A stretch of 64,000 nt of DNA from Shewanella sp. MBTL60-112-B2 (GTDB lineage: Bacteria; Pseudomonadota; Gammaproteobacteria; Enterobacterales; Shewanellaceae), in the NCBI RefSeq assembly GCF_019655055.1, contig NZ_BPFA01000004.1, positions 1 through 64,000 on the forward strand. Reading direction: 5' to 3'. The translations under genes and the position numbers were made by a program. The notes beneath the pieces are model-generated. The model ran no database searches. It saw nothing but the letters and a program-made list of their open reading frames with translations, and was not told the DNA's origin. Positions 1 to 9,700 of this stretch are shown here, piece by piece; position 1 is the first letter of the stretch, and the number at the start of each line of letters is the position of its first letter.

Positions 1-32
1 GCGATATCAAGACCAATTGTAGTAATGTTCAT
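1..32 (-). CDS. IS110-family transposase, N-terminal fragment (runs off window start)
   Basis: Read on the minus strand, the ATG complementary to 30-32 opens a frame MNITTIGLDIA that continues past the window edge. This is the typical beginning of IS110-family transposases, whose RuvC-like DEDD domain starts with the first catalytic Asp in the motif GLDIA. Only 11 codons are visible, so I cannot say whether the gene is intact. The long non-coding leader behind it (33 to about 300) also fits an IS110-group element. The identification rests on a short peptide plus this architecture. Confidence 0.72.
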   Translation of the reverse strand, partial: MNITTIGLDI

Positions 33-290
33 AGTGGACCCGTCCTCTTTCTGATGAGTTTAAGCAACTACATCGTGGCCCATTGCGAGGCCGATTAAAA
101 GTGGATGGGTCCATTCCATTATCCATGGAGGTCAGACGTGCTTGCGCGAGTCTCAGAAGTGTCTGCACATGCGCTGGCCGCAGGCCATTGAAACCACTGT
201 TGTTGGATGTCACTCCAAGCCTAAAAATAACATTATGGCTATGTTGTATAGCCTCTTTGGGGCGGGCGAAGTGCCGCAATTTTAGTTGTT
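33..290 (-). ncRNA. IS110 left-end leader, candidate bridge RNA
   Basis: About 260 bases of non-coding DNA precede the transposase start. IS110-group elements are known to transcribe a bridge RNA from this end, which base-pairs with donor and target DNA. Visible structure includes three hairpins: GGCTAT/ATAGCC at 237-242/248-253, GGCC/GGCC at 77-80/89-92, and the longer-range pair TGGACCC/GGGTCCA at 35-41/107-113, which encloses the second hairpin. The exact RNA ends, guide loops and left terminus cannot be fixed without a second copy of the element. The function is inferred from the family. Confidence 0.5.
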
Positions 291-304
291 AGACGTAGTC
301 TAAC
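288..304. repeat. 17-bp palindrome GTTAGAC-GTA-GTCTAAC near the IS end
   Basis: A perfect 7-bp inverted repeat with a 3-bp spacer. The halves fit the GTTRRRY and RYYYAAC consensus of integron attC sites, and some IS110-family members insert into such sites. It lies about where the left end of the IS should fall. No integrase gene or second attC is visible, so this may be only the element's own terminal structure. Bases 305-637 hold no gene I can support. Confidence 0.35.
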
Positions 305-637
305 TTTCTCGTCGAAAACTCGACATACCAATTGTTATTAACAACAAAACAATCAGTTCGCTGAAGCTGGCTGAAGCAGAACCAAGTAACCACCGAGTTG
401 CCAAACTCAAAAATAAACAAGCGTTTTAAATTACTGGTCTCTGACCTAAACCCTACGTATAATCGCTGCAAAATGTACATGTTGAACGGTTTGTGTACAT
501 ATCTATGTTCGTACCTTGCTAACCTAGACTCATAAAAAAGCAAATCTTGATTGTTTGCTAAATAGAAAAGTCTTACTTAGGTTAGCAATGACTACACCCT
601 ACAAATCACAATAATAAAATCCAAGGGACTTAGTTCC

Positions 638-1927
638 ATGTTAGAAAAATTATTCAAATTAAAACAAAATCAAACGACGTTAAAGCAAGAAGTGGTTGCG
701 GGGTTAACGACCTTCTTGACTATGGCTTACATCATTTTTGTAAACCCTATGATGTTGGCCGATGCAGGCATGGATCATGGCGCGGTATTTGTGGCAACGT
801 GTTTAGCTGCCGCTATAGGTTGTTTAGTGATGGGCTTAGTGGCTAACTACCCGATTGCGCTGGCACCGGGCATGGGGCTTAACGCTTTTTTCACTTATAC
901 GGTTGTTGGTGAGATGGGCTACTCATGGGAAACCGCTTTAGGCGCTGTATTCCTATCGGGGATCTGTTTTTTAGTCTTATCTTTAGTGCGCATCCGCGAG
1001 TGGATTGTTAATAGCATTCCTATGTCGTTGCGTATTGGTATTGCCGCGGGTATCGGCTTGTTCTTAGCCTTATTAGGCCTTAAAAGTGCAGGTATCGTGG
1101 TTTCTAGCCCGGCGACATTAGTGACTATGGGCGACATTACTTCATTTCCTGCCGTTATGGCGGCATTAGGCTTTTTCTTAATTATCGCCATGGTGCATCA
1201 CGGAATGAAGTCTGCTGTGGTTATCAGTATTTTAGCGATTACCTTACTCGGCTTACTGTTTGGCGATGTGCAGTACCAAGGTATTGTTTCCGCGCCACCG
1301 TCAATTATGCCGACATTTATGAAGATGGACCTGTCTGGCGTGCTTGAAGTCAGCATGTTATCAGTGGTGTTTGCATTCTTGTTTGTCGATTTGTTTGATA
1401 CCTCAGGCACCTTAGTAGCTGTCGCTCAGCGCGGTGGTTTTTTAGATGATAAAGGCCGCTTACCTCGCTTAAATCGCGCGTTAACTGCCGACAGCACGGC
1501 GACTATCGCCGGTGCTATGCTGGGTACCTCAACTACCACGAGTTATGTTGAAAGTACCGCTGGCGTCAGTGCTGGTGGCCGCACAGGCTTAACTGCGGTT
1601 GTTGTGGGAGTACTATTTTTAGGTGCGTTATTTATCTCGCCATTAGCGGGCATGGTGCCTGCGTACGCAACGGCGGGAACGCTATTTTACGTAGCAATTC
1701 TGATGATGTCTGGTCTAGTTCACGTTGAATGGGAAGATATTACCGAAGCCGCCCCAGTTGTGGTCGTGTGCATATTAATGCCGCTGACCTTCTCGATTGC
1801 AACTGGAATAGCGATGGGCTTTATCTCATATGCAGTCATTAAGTTAATGAGTGGTCGTTATAAAGATTTAAGCCTAGGCGTGGTGATTTTAGCTGCATTG
1901 TTTATTGCTAAATTTATCTATGGCTAA
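638..1927 (+). CDS. Guanine/hypoxanthine permease, NCS2/AzgA-type
   Basis: A 429-residue, very hydrophobic protein with 12 or more membrane segments. It is a nucleobase:proton symporter of the AzgA/GhxP branch of the NCS2 family and should import guanine or hypoxanthine through the inner membrane. The family signature appears early (NPMMLADAGM, then PGMGLNAFFTY), and the conserved TTTSYVESTAG motif is near residue 300. Length matches the family (about 430-450). A purine-rich AAGGGA stretch precedes the ATG. It is a single-gene unit closed by the terminator at 1957-1985. I saw no purine riboswitch upstream. GhxP, GhxQ and PbuG cannot be told apart by eye, so no symbol is given. Confidence 0.88.
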   Translation: MLEKLFKLKQNQTTLKQEVVAGLTTFLTMAYIIFVNPMMLADAGMDHGAVFVATCLAAAIGCLVMGLVANYPIALAPGMGLNAFFTYTVVGEMGYSWETALGAVFLSGICFLVLSLVRIREWIVNSIPMSLRIGIAAGIGLFLALLGLKSAGIVVSSPATLVTMGDITSFPAVMAALGFFLIIAMVHHGMKSAVVISILAITLLGLLFGDVQYQGIVSAPPSIMPTFMKMDLSGVLEVSMLSVVFAFLFVDLFDTSGTLVAVAQRGGFLDDKGRLPRLNRALTADSTATIAGAMLGTSTTTSYVESTAGVSAGGRTGLTAVVVGVLFLGALFISPLAGMVPAYATAGTLFYVAILMMSGLVHVEWEDITEAAPVVVVCILMPLTFSIATGIAMGFISYAVIKLMSGRYKDLSLGVVILAALFIAKFIYG

Positions 1928-1956
1928 CAGCGCTTATTAGCCGCGACTTTGCTGAC

Positions 1957-1985
1957 TAAAAGCCACACTGAGTGTGGCTTTTTTT
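1957..1985 (+). terminator. Intrinsic terminator of the purine permease
   Basis: Stem AGCCACAC (1961-1968) / GTGTGGCT (1972-1979) with a 3-base loop, followed by a run of T. Confidence 0.9.
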
Positions 1986-2195
1986 ATTCAGTGTTTAACA
2001 GTTTCTTCGGCGACTATATATGCGTGGCTGTTAAAAATTCTCGCGTTTAATTTCATCGTTCTGCTAAATTTCCTTAAAATATTATGAGATATCACTAAAT
2101 CCGGCTTTTTTTTTGGTTTCTTTGTTGGTGCTTACTACCAATTCAAACCTAGATTGGGTATAAGGATTTATTCAATGTAATTTTGTTAGCAAATA

Positions 2196-3314
2196 ATGAA
2201 CTTAAGTGAGATTGGCTACCGCCGCGTAGTGGTTAAATTGGGAACAAGTGTACTGACATCTGGCAGCTTAAAGCTGGATAAAGCGCACATGGTTGAATTA
2301 GCAAGACAGATGGCCTGCTTGATGAAAGCGGGTGTCGAAGTCGTATTGTGTACTTCTGGTGCGATAGCTGCAGGTAAAGAGCATTTAGGCTACCCCCAAT
2401 TACCCGATACCATAGCGAGTAAGCAATTACTGGCAGCTGTCGGTCAAAGTCAGTTAATCCTTGCTTGGTCTCAGTTGTTTAGTATTTACGGCTTGCATGT
2501 TGGTCAGCTGCTACTTACTCGTGCCGACTTGCATGATAGAGAGCGTTACCTAAATGCTAGGGATTCACTCAATGCTCTGCTTAACAATGGCATTATCCCA
2601 ATCATTAATGAAAATGACGCCGTAGCGACTGCTGAAATTAAAGTAGGCGACAATGATAATTTGTCAGCTCGGGCAGCCTTGTTATGCGATGCGGATTTAT
2701 TGATCCTATTGACGGATCAGAAAGGCCTATTCGATGCCGATCCGCGTAAAAATCCTGATGCAAAGTTAATTACCGAAGTACAGAATATCGATGATAGCCT
2801 GCGTATGTTGGCGGGCGGTGCGGTTTCTGGTCTAGGAACAGGTGGCATGGCGACTAAATTGGAAGCTGCCGATATTGCGCGCCGCGCAGGTATTGAAGTG
2901 GTTATTGCCTCGGGCCATCACAAAGATGTGATCCAAAATGTAGTGTGTAAAAAGTCTATTGGAACTCACTTTACTGCACTTGAACATCCGTTAGAGAGTC
3001 GCAAGCAATGGATCTTAGCAGGACCAAAGGCGCGTGGTCAGCTGGTCATCGATACTGGTGCTATTGGCGCGGTCACTGAAAAGGGCAGAAGTTTGCTTTC
3101 TAAAGGGATCACTGAGGTCAAAGGAATATTTCAGCGTGGTGATACCATTGAGCTGATTGATAATAACGGCAAGGTATACGCAAAAGGCATGAGCCGTTAC
3201 AGCTCTGCTGATGTGACTAAGGTTGCAGGTAAGCACTCCGATAGTATCGAAGAAGTGCTTGGATATGATTATGGTGATGCAGTGGTTCATCGCAACGACA
3301 TGGTGGTGTTATGA
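2196..3314 (+). CDS. proB: Glutamate 5-kinase
   Basis: First enzyme of proline synthesis in the cytoplasm: it phosphorylates L-glutamate to glutamyl-5-phosphate with ATP. The 372 residues hold an amino-acid kinase domain (about 10-255) with [12 protein letters not shown] near the start, SGAIAAG for substrate binding and [14 protein letters not shown] in the nucleotide region. A C-terminal PUA domain (about 280-365) follows, as in E. coli ProB (367 residues). The stop overlaps the proA start by 4 bases (ATGA), so the two genes are translationally coupled. In this family proline inhibits the kinase domain. The 210-base gap before it holds only AT-rich DNA where a promoter could lie. Confidence 0.97.
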   Translation: MNLSEIGYRRVVVKLGTSVLTSGSLKLDKAHMVELARQMACLMKAGVEVVLCTSGAIAAGKEHLGYPQLPDTIASKQLLAAVGQSQLILAWSQLFSIYGLHVGQLLLTRADLHDRERYLNARDSLNALLNNGIIPIINENDAVATAEIKVGDNDNLSARAALLCDADLLILLTDQKGLFDADPRKNPDAKLITEVQNIDDSLRMLAGGAVSGLGTGGMATKLEAADIARRAGIEVVIASGHHKDVIQNVVCKKSIGTHFTALEHPLESRKQWILAGPKARGQLVIDTGAIGAVTEKGRSLLSKGITEVKGIFQRGDTIELIDNNGKVYAKGMSRYSSADVTKVAGKHSDSIEEVLGYDYGDAVVHRNDMVVL

Positions 3315-4576
3315 ATAACGACGAATATTTAACGGCTTTAGGGCAAAACGCTAAACAGGCGAGTTATGCTTTAGCCACGTTATCGGGTCAGCAAAAGTCA
3401 GCGTTACTTCGCTGTATCGCAAATAAACTGACAGCAGCAAAAGATGACATTGTTGCAGCCAATCAGCAAGATGTGGCCGATGCTAAGGCTAATGGCCTAT
3501 CGGATGCGATGATTGATCGTCTGTTACTCGATGAAACTAGACTCATGGGCGTAATTGCTGACATCGATAACGTAATCGGCTTGACCGACCCGGTTGGTAG
3601 CGAAATCGATAGTCGTTTGTTAGATAATGGTTTGCGTTTATCTCGTCGCCGGGTGCCTTTGGGCGTGATTGGTGTTATTTATGAAGCGCGTCCGAATGTG
3701 ACTGTCGATATCGCAGTATTAGCATTAAAAACCGGTAATGCGGTTATTCTACGTGGCGGTAAAGAGACGCTATCATCGAACAAAGCACTTTGTAAGGTGA
3801 TCCGCTCAGCCATGGTTGAGCAAGGTTTATCAGAAGATTGCGTACAGTTGATTGATAACCCAGATAGAGCCTTAGTCTCAGGCCTGTTAAAACTCGATAA
3901 ATATGTTGATATGATCGTGCCACGCGGCGGCCAAAACCTGCAGCGTTTATGCGCCGAGCAAGCCACTATTCCGGTGATCTTGGGTGGTATTGGTATTTGT
4001 CATATCTATGTGGATGCCGCGGCCAACCTTGAAAAAGCGGTTGCTGTGATTGAAAACGCCAAAGTGCAACGTCCAACGGTATGTAATGCGCTTGATACTG
4101 TGCTTATCCATGCAAGCCATGCCAACGCTTTCATTCCTGGTTTAGCTAAACATCTTAGTGGTTTAGGTGTGAAGTTCTACGGCTGTGAGCAGACACAAGC
4201 CATTCTTGGCGCTGAGAAGATTGAGGTTTCAGCAGCAGATGATGAAAGTTTCTCGACTGAATGGCTATCCTTAACGCTGGGGATCAAGGTTGTTGCTGAT
4301 CTGCAAAGCGCTGTTGAGCATATTCGCACCTTCTCAAGCGGCCACTCAGAGTCGATTTTAACCGACAATATTCATACAGCCAGTGAGTTTATGAATGCGG
4401 TAGATTCGGCCGCTGTGTATGTCAATGCTAGCACCCGCTTTACCGATGGTGGTGAGTTTGGCTTAGGCGCTGAAGTGGCTGTAAGCACCCAAAAACTGCA
4501 TGCGCGAGGACCTATGGGTCTAGAAGCGTTGACCACTTATAAGTGGTTAGCCTGGGGCGACTACACTGTTCGTTAA
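3311..4576 (+). CDS. proA: Gamma-glutamyl phosphate reductase
   Basis: Second enzyme of proline synthesis: it reduces glutamyl-5-phosphate to glutamate-5-semialdehyde with NADPH. The 421 residues match the family length (E. coli 417). It has an aldehyde-dehydrogenase fold, with the catalytic cysteine at C258 in [10 protein letters not shown] and the conserved [11 protein letters not shown] segment at about 121-131. The start overlaps the end of proB. The two enzymes are thought to channel the labile acyl-phosphate intermediate. The intrinsic terminator at 4597-4624 closes the operon. Confidence 0.97.
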   Translation: MNNDEYLTALGQNAKQASYALATLSGQQKSALLRCIANKLTAAKDDIVAANQQDVADAKANGLSDAMIDRLLLDETRLMGVIADIDNVIGLTDPVGSEIDSRLLDNGLRLSRRRVPLGVIGVIYEARPNVTVDIAVLALKTGNAVILRGGKETLSSNKALCKVIRSAMVEQGLSEDCVQLIDNPDRALVSGLLKLDKYVDMIVPRGGQNLQRLCAEQATIPVILGGIGICHIYVDAAANLEKAVAVIENAKVQRPTVCNALDTVLIHASHANAFIPGLAKHLSGLGVKFYGCEQTQAILGAEKIEVSAADDESFSTEWLSLTLGIKVVADLQSAVEHIRTFSSGHSESILTDNIHTASEFMNAVDSAAVYVNASTRFTDGGEFGLGAEVAVSTQKLHARGPMGLEALTTYKWLAWGDYTVR

Positions 4577-4596
4577 TGGATTTTGTAAGCCAATAT

Positions 4597-4624
4597 AAAA
4601 AAGCCGCCTTGAGCGGCTTTTTTA
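4597..4624 (+). terminator. Intrinsic terminator of proBA
   Basis: Stem AAGCCGC (4601-4607) / GCGGCTT (4613-4619), loop CTTGA, then a T run. Confidence 0.9.
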
Positions 4625-4723
4625 TTTGCTTTAAATCGATTTTGATACGCGAGTATCAGGCCAGCCCGCTAAACATGGGCAAGCTTAATATGTGTTCTTA
4701 GTCGATGCTCTTAATATGTGATT

Positions 4724-5032
4724 TTAGTATGTGACGATCTGATGGACGTATAACACCAAATAAGTAATGGTCATTAATACGGTATAGATCCTAAAGGGTT
4801 TGAGCACGTCCCGCATATGAAAGAAATGCCGGTATCTATTCTCACGGGTAAAATAGAGCGATGGGATCAAAAAGAAACAGTAAAGAAAAGCAAAGTACCA
4901 AGAATAAGACCGCCCCAGCTGTAATTCATTTAATAGCATTGCAACGGCTATTAACATTGAAGTTAACCTGATAAATCCTGTTACTTTGGGTTGTCTAAAA
5001 AACTTAAGTGCATCCATATATTTGTAATACAT
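4724..5032 (-). CDS. Small membrane protein of unknown function
   Basis: A 102-residue protein I do not recognise. It is strongly hydrophobic with roughly three to four predicted membrane segments: about 18-36, 42-62 with a short break, and 82-101. A basic charged stretch ENRYRHFFHMRDVLKPFR lies between the last two. A GGAT sequence sits about 10 bases before the ATG, and a second in-frame Met at residue 6 is an alternative start. It stands alone between the convergent proA terminator and the EamA transporter. Composition and TM pattern make it look real, but no function can be assigned. Confidence 0.6.
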   Translation of the reverse strand: MYYKYMDALKFFRQPKVTGFIRLTSMLIAVAMLLNELQLGRSYSWYFAFLYCFFLIPSLYFTRENRYRHFFHMRDVLKPFRIYTVLMTITYLVLYVHQIVTY

Positions 5033-5173
5033 AACTAATATCCATTTTGTTACGCAGTTGTTGTTTATACATGTGCTTTATTAGATTTACAATTGGCTTT
5101 ACAAAAAAGTCACCTTTCTTGCTTTTGATTTAAGCCTTCATTGAAGTTTAGCCTAAAAAATTTTGTTAATAAG

Positions 5174-5202
5174 ACAAAAAAGCCGAACACTAGGTTCGGC
5201 TT
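5174..5202 (-). terminator. Intrinsic terminator of the EamA transporter
   Basis: Stem AAGCCGAAC (5180-5188) / GTTCGGCTT (5194-5202). On the minus strand it is followed by a T run (A run 5176-5181 on plus). Confidence 0.87.
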
Positions 5203-5230
5203 GATATGTTTAATTGCTCAATTAAGGTGC

Positions 5231-6145
5231 TTAAACTGATATGCGTTTTCTTGTGCGCCATTGACCGACTTTAGGCAATATTTGTTGCAGTACCAATGCA
5301 AATATAATTAAGCTTAGGCCTATGTAGGTCGACTTCTCGATACTCTCTTGTAAGATCCAAGCAATAAAGCCTATCGACATCACTGGGGTGATAAACACCA
5401 GGGTGCTGATACTGGCTGTACGCTCAGCCTTCTTTAAGGCGACAAGCCAAAGCACAAAGGTCACGCCCATTTCAAATAAGCCGACGTAGACGCCCGCGAA
5501 TAATGCCTTCATGTCCCAAACGGGTAGAGACTGAGTCATAAGTAGTGCGACAACAATAAAAGGCAAGCCCACTAAAAAACTCAGTAATAGGCTAACAACG
5601 GGATCGCCTTTATCTTTGGTATTGACTATCCAGTAGAGCGACCAGAGCACAGTGCTTGTTAGCGCCAATGCAACACCAGTCATGCTTTCAAACTGAAAGT
5701 TAGTGATATTGCCTTTCGTAGCGATAAAGAACACTCCACAATAGGCCACCAATGCGGCGGTAATGTCACTCTTTCTCAATTTCTGACCAAGTAAAGGCAC
5801 CGACAGCAAGGGTAATAATATAGCCCAGGTGTAATTAAGAGATAAGGCTTGTTGAGCTGGTAAAAGGTCATAGGCCTTAAACAGAACCAAGTAATATAAG
5901 AACGGGTTCAGTAACCCCGTTTGAAGATAGAATAAGGGTCTTTTTAGAAATTGCTGTTTGATCAGTGGCAACTTTCTCTGGGCGATTAGAATTACGCCAA
6001 GAGCAAATATTGATGTTGTGACAGCGACAAACACCAATTGCAGCGGAGTATAGTGTGCCAACGCTAACTTAAAAGCCGTTGCGACGGTTGACCATAAGAA
6101 TATGGCACCGATACCAAACAGATATGCTTGATGGGATGATTTCAT
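5231..6145 (-). CDS. EamA/DMT-superfamily transporter
   Basis: A 304-residue inner-membrane protein with about ten membrane segments arranged as two EamA repeats (about 8-140 and 155-290), the layout of drug/metabolite exporters such as RhaT and YdcZ relatives. The N-terminal half begins GIGAIFLWSTVATAFKLAL, typical of EamA repeat 1. Substrate cannot be read from the sequence; amino acids or metabolites are common in the family. A purine-rich GAGAAG stretch precedes the ATG. It is divergent from dnaK and ends in its own terminator. Confidence 0.86.
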   Translation of the reverse strand: MKSSHQAYLFGIGAIFLWSTVATAFKLALAHYTPLQLVFVAVTTSIFALGVILIAQRKLPLIKQQFLKRPLFYLQTGLLNPFLYYLVLFKAYDLLPAQQALSLNYTWAILLPLLSVPLLGQKLRKSDITAALVAYCGVFFIATKGNITNFQFESMTGVALALTSTVLWSLYWIVNTKDKGDPVVSLLLSFLVGLPFIVVALLMTQSLPVWDMKALFAGVYVGLFEMGVTFVLWLVALKKAERTASISTLVFITPVMSIGFIAWILQESIEKSTYIGLSLIIFALVLQQILPKVGQWRTRKRISV

Positions 6146-6307
6146 TTACTTCTCGACAAAATGAGATGACAACTAAGCGCAGATGATCCATGGAAGATCA
6201 AACTAATGCGCTACCTCTTAGATTGTATTCATTATACGTTTTCGCCGATTTTGCTAACGAGTCACAGATCAAATTAATGCATTCTTAAGATAATTTTTAA
6301 ATTCTCC

Positions 6308-6335
6308 CTTGTATTCATTCTAAACGTCCCAATAT
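6308..6335 (+). promoter_or_regulatory. Upstream sigma-32 (heat-shock) promoter of dnaK
   Basis: CTTGTAT (6308-6314), a 13-base spacer, then CCCAATAT (6328-6335). The consensus is CTTGAAA, 11-16 bases, CCCCATNT. One mismatch in the -10 box and two in the -35 box. Confidence 0.6.
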
Positions 6336-6370
6336 AGGGGTTAAGAGACGATTTGGGATGAAAAAAAAGA

Positions 6371-6399
6371 CTTGAAAAGCATTCGGTCTATCCCCATTT
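6371..6399 (+). promoter_or_regulatory. Proximal sigma-32 (heat-shock) promoter of dnaK
   Basis: CTTGAAA (6371-6377), a 14-base spacer, then CCCCATTT (6392-6399): a perfect match to the RpoH consensus. It lies 50 bases before the dnaK ATG. Confidence 0.9.
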
Positions 6400-6448
6400 C
6401 AATAACCAGATAACGAATTTAGTATTTAAAAGTTTTTCGGAGGACTCC

Positions 6449-8365
6449 ATGGGTAGAATTATTGGTATCGATTTAGGCACAACGAACTCTTGTGTTGCAG
6501 TATTAGATGGCGACAAAGCGCGCGTGATAGAGAATGCTGAAGGCGATCGTACTACACCCTCAATCATCGCATACACTGCTGATGAAACTTTAGTTGGTCA
6601 GTCTGCAAAGCGTCAGGCTGTAACAAACCCAACAAACACAGTTTTTGCTATTAAGCGTCTTATTGGCCGTCGTTTTAAAGATGACGAAGTCCAGCGTGAC
6701 GTTGATATCATGCCATTCAAAATCATCGGCGCTGACAACGGCGACGCATGGGTTGAAGCGCAAGGCAAGAAAATGGCTCCACCACAAATCTCTGCTGAAA
6801 TCTTGAAAAAGATGAAGAAGACTGCAGAAGATTACTTAGGTGAAGAAGTAACAGAAGCGGTTATTACTGTTCCTGCTTACTTTAACGATTCACAACGTCA
6901 AGCAACTAAAGATGCGGGTCGCATCGCGGGTCTTGAAGTTAAGCGTATCATCAACGAGCCAACAGCTGCTGCACTAGCTTACGGTATCGATAAGAAGCAA
7001 GGCGACAATATCGTTGCTGTATATGACTTAGGTGGTGGTACATTCGATATCTCTATCATCGAAATCGACAGCGTTGATGGCGAGCAAACTTTCGAAGTAC
7101 TTGCTACAAACGGTGATACTCACTTAGGTGGTGAAGATTTTGATAACCGTATGATTAAGTATCTTGCTGACGAGTTCAAAAAAGAGCAAGGTCTTGACCT
7201 ACGTAACGATCCACTCGCTATGCAGCGTCTAAAAGAAGCAGCTGAAAAAGCTAAGATCGAACTATCAAGCACAAGCCAAACTGAAGTTAACCTGCCTTAC
7301 ATCACTGCTGATGCAACAGGTCCTAAGCACTTAGTGGTAAAAATCACTCGTGCAAAACTTGAGTCACTAGTTGAAGACTTAATCAAGCGTTCTTTAGAGC
7401 CTCTAAAAGTTGCTCTAGCCGATGCTGACCTATCTGTTTCAGATATCAACGAGGTTATCCTTGTTGGTGGTCAGACTCGTATGCCTAAAGTTCGTGAAGA
7501 AGTTTCTGCATTCTTCGGTAAAGAACTACGTCAAGACGTTAACCCAGACGAAGCGGTTGCTATCGGTGCTGCGGTTCAAGCGGGCGTACTATCAGGCGAC
7601 GTTAAAGACGTATTGCTACTAGACGTTACTCCACTATCTCTAGGTATTGAGACTATGGGTAGCGTAATGACTAAGCTTATCGAGAAGAACACCACTATCC
7701 CGACTAAAGCTTCACAAACTTTCTCGACTGCTGACGACAACCAAAGTGCTGTGACAATTCACGTACTTCAAGGTGAGCGTAAGCAATCAAGCGGTAACAA
7801 GTCTCTAGGTCAATTCAACCTAGAAGGTATTGAAGCGGCTCCACGCGGCATGCCACAAATTGAAGTTGCTTTCGACATCGATGCTGACGGTATCTTGCAT
7901 GTATCTGCTACAGACAAGAAGACTGGCAAAGCACAAAACATCACCATTAAAGCCTCTTCAGGCCTAAGTGATGAAGAAGTTGAAGCTATGGTTCGTGACG
8001 CTGAAGCACACGCTGACGAAGATGCTAAGTTCGAAGAACTAGTTCAAGCGCGTAACCAAGCAGACGGCATGGTTCATGGCACTAAGAAGCAAATCGAAGA
8101 AGCGGGCGAAGCACTACCTGCGGACGAGAAAGAGAAGATTGAAGCTGCAATGGCTAACGTTGAAACTGCTGTTAAAGGCAATGACAAAGAAGCGATTGAA
8201 AAGTCTACTCAAGAGTTAATGGAAGCGTCTTCTAAACTAATGGAAATCGCTCAAGCTAAAGCGCAAGCACAACAAGGTCAACCAGAAGGCGAAGCACAAT
8301 CTGCTAAGCAAGATGATGACGTAGTTGACGCTGAGTTTGAAGAAGTTAAAGACGACAAAAAATAA
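6449..8365 (+). CDS. dnaK: Hsp70 chaperone DnaK
   Basis: Cytoplasmic ATP-dependent chaperone that binds exposed hydrophobic peptides and works with DnaJ and GrpE. It also holds back sigma-32 in enterobacteria. The 638 residues equal the E. coli length. The ATPase domain starts [17 protein letters not shown] and contains [18 protein letters not shown]. The substrate-binding domain starts after the linker [19 protein letters not shown]-rich tail ends in the typical [16 protein letters not shown] strong GGAGGA site precedes the ATG. Two heat-shock promoters lie upstream. dnaJ follows after 89 bases that contain a hairpin. Codon use is of the highly expressed type. Confidence 0.99.
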   Translation: MGRIIGIDLGTTNSCVAVLDGDKARVIENAEGDRTTPSIIAYTADETLVGQSAKRQAVTNPTNTVFAIKRLIGRRFKDDEVQRDVDIMPFKIIGADNGDAWVEAQGKKMAPPQISAEILKKMKKTAEDYLGEEVTEAVITVPAYFNDSQRQATKDAGRIAGLEVKRIINEPTAAALAYGIDKKQGDNIVAVYDLGGGTFDISIIEIDSVDGEQTFEVLATNGDTHLGGEDFDNRMIKYLADEFKKEQGLDLRNDPLAMQRLKEAAEKAKIELSSTSQTEVNLPYITADATGPKHLVVKITRAKLESLVEDLIKRSLEPLKVALADADLSVSDINEVILVGGQTRMPKVREEVSAFFGKELRQDVNPDEAVAIGAAVQAGVLSGDVKDVLLLDVTPLSLGIETMGSVMTKLIEKNTTIPTKASQTFSTADDNQSAVTIHVLQGERKQSSGNKSLGQFNLEGIEAAPRGMPQIEVAFDIDADGILHVSATDKKTGKAQNITIKASSGLSDEEVEAMVRDAEAHADEDAKFEELVQARNQADGMVHGTKKQIEEAGEALPADEKEKIEAAMANVETAVKGNDKEAIEKSTQELMEASSKLMEIAQAKAQAQQGQPEGEAQSAKQDDDVVDAEFEEVKDDKK

Positions 8366-8392
8366 TGACGGGTAACTCCTAAATTATTGTAG

Positions 8393-8421
8393 CGGGCGTT
8401 ATGAGGAAACTCTAACGCCCG
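8393..8421 (+). other. Stem-loop in the dnaK-dnaJ gap
   Basis: Nine-bp stem CGGGCGTTA (8393-8401) / TAACGCCCG (8413-8421). The loop can extend with GAG/CTC around a GAAA tetraloop. No T run follows, so it is more likely a partial terminator, mRNA 3'-end protector or processing site that lowers dnaJ relative to dnaK. Confidence 0.6.
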
Positions 8422-8454
8422 TTTGTGCAACTTTAGCTAAAGAAATTAAACATT

Positions 8455-9585
8455 ATGTCAAAGCGCGATTATTACGAAGTATTAGGTGTCGGACGTGACA
8501 CTAGCGAACGCGAAATTAAGAAAGCTTATAAGCGTTTAGCAATGAAATTTCACCCAGACCGTAATCCGGGTGACAAGGAAGCAGAAGCTAACTTTAAAGA
8601 AGTTAAAGAAGCTTATGAAATCTTAACCGATAGCGATAAGAAAGCGGCTTATGATCAGTTTGGTCATGCAGGCGTTGATCCTAATCGTGGCGGTGGTGGT
8701 TACGGTGGCAGCGCTGATTTTGGCGATGTGTTCGGCGATGTATTTGGTGATATCTTCGGTGGCGGACGCCGCGGTGGTCAACGTCAAGCAGCGCGCGGTA
8801 GCGATTTGCGTTACAACCTTGAATTGTCTCTTGAAGAAGCGGTTCGTGGTTTAACTAAAGAATTGCGTATTCCAACTCTTGCAGCTTGTGACTCTTGTGA
8901 CGGTAGCGGAGCTAAGAAAGGCTCTTCGCCAACCACTTGTGGTACCTGTCATGGTCAAGGCCAAGTACAGATGCGTCAAGGTTTCTTCGCAGTACAGCAA
9001 GCCTGTCCTACCTGTCATGGCCGTGGCAAGATCATCAAAGATCCTTGTAACAAGTGTCATGGTGAAGGTCGCGTTGAAAAGAGCAAAACCTTATCTGTTA
9101 AGATCCCAGCCGGTGTTGATACGGGCGATCGCATTCGTCTATCTGGCGAAGGTGAAGCGGGCGAGTACGGCGCACCTCCTGGCGACCTATACGTACAAGT
9201 TAGCGTGCGCGAACATGCTATCTTCCAGCGTGATGGCAACAACCTTTATTGTGAAGTGCCTATCTCGTTCAGCAAGGCAGCCCTAGGCGGCGAGATTGAA
9301 GTGCCAACACTAGATGGAAAAGTGAATCTTAAGATCCCTGCTGAAACGCAAACCGGTCGTATGTTCCGTATGCGCGGTAAGGGTGTTAAGTCAGTTCGCA
9401 GCCATGCTGTTGGTGACTTGCTATGTAAGGTTGTAATGGAAACGCCTGTTAACCTTAACGAGCGCCAAAAAGAGCTACTTCGTGAATTTGAAGACACCCT
9501 AACTGGTCAGTCAAAGAAGCACAGCCCAAAGGCTGAAGGTTTCTTCGATGGTGTTAAGAAGTTTTTTCAAGATCTGAATAGCTAA
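8455..9585 (+). CDS. dnaJ: Hsp40 co-chaperone DnaJ
   Basis: Stimulates DnaK ATP hydrolysis and delivers substrates. At 376 residues it has the E. coli length. J domain 1-70 with the essential HPD in KFHPDRNPG, a Gly/Phe-rich linker (about 75-110), and a zinc-binding domain with four CxxCxGxG-type repeats ([32 protein letters not shown], about 143-205). A C-terminal substrate-binding region follows. It is transcribed with dnaK and ends at the terminator at 9612-9640. Confidence 0.99.
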   Translation: MSKRDYYEVLGVGRDTSEREIKKAYKRLAMKFHPDRNPGDKEAEANFKEVKEAYEILTDSDKKAAYDQFGHAGVDPNRGGGGYGGSADFGDVFGDVFGDIFGGGRRGGQRQAARGSDLRYNLELSLEEAVRGLTKELRIPTLAACDSCDGSGAKKGSSPTTCGTCHGQGQVQMRQGFFAVQQACPTCHGRGKIIKDPCNKCHGEGRVEKSKTLSVKIPAGVDTGDRIRLSGEGEAGEYGAPPGDLYVQVSVREHAIFQRDGNNLYCEVPISFSKAALGGEIEVPTLDGKVNLKIPAETQTGRMFRMRGKGVKSVRSHAVGDLLCKVVMETPVNLNERQKELLREFEDTLTGQSKKHSPKAEGFFDGVKKFFQDLNS

Positions 9586-9611
9586 TAACGATTCAAATCG
9601 TTATATACTTT

Positions 9612-9640
9612 TAAGCCTCGCAATCGCGGGGCTTTTTATT
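9612..9640 (+). terminator. Intrinsic terminator of dnaKJ
   Basis: Stem AGCCTCGC (9614-9621) / GCGGGGCT (9626-9633) with one G-U pair, then T5. Confidence 0.88.
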
Positions 9641-9700
9641 ATCTGAAACTCGGTAAGAAACTAGAGAGTTAAAAGACTACAAAATAGAGGTTAGCAATAT

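Noticed and set aside
7..279. 90-codon minus-strand frame inside the IS leader
   Set aside because: It overlaps the structured non-coding leader in a frame different from the transposase; IS110 elements have no gene there.
289..543. 84-codon minus-strand frame next to the IS
   Set aside because: No ribosome site and no recognisable sequence; probably chance in AT-rich DNA.
540..637. Purine riboswitch before the guanine/hypoxanthine permease
   Set aside because: The conserved purine-aptamer bases and the three-stem layout are not there.
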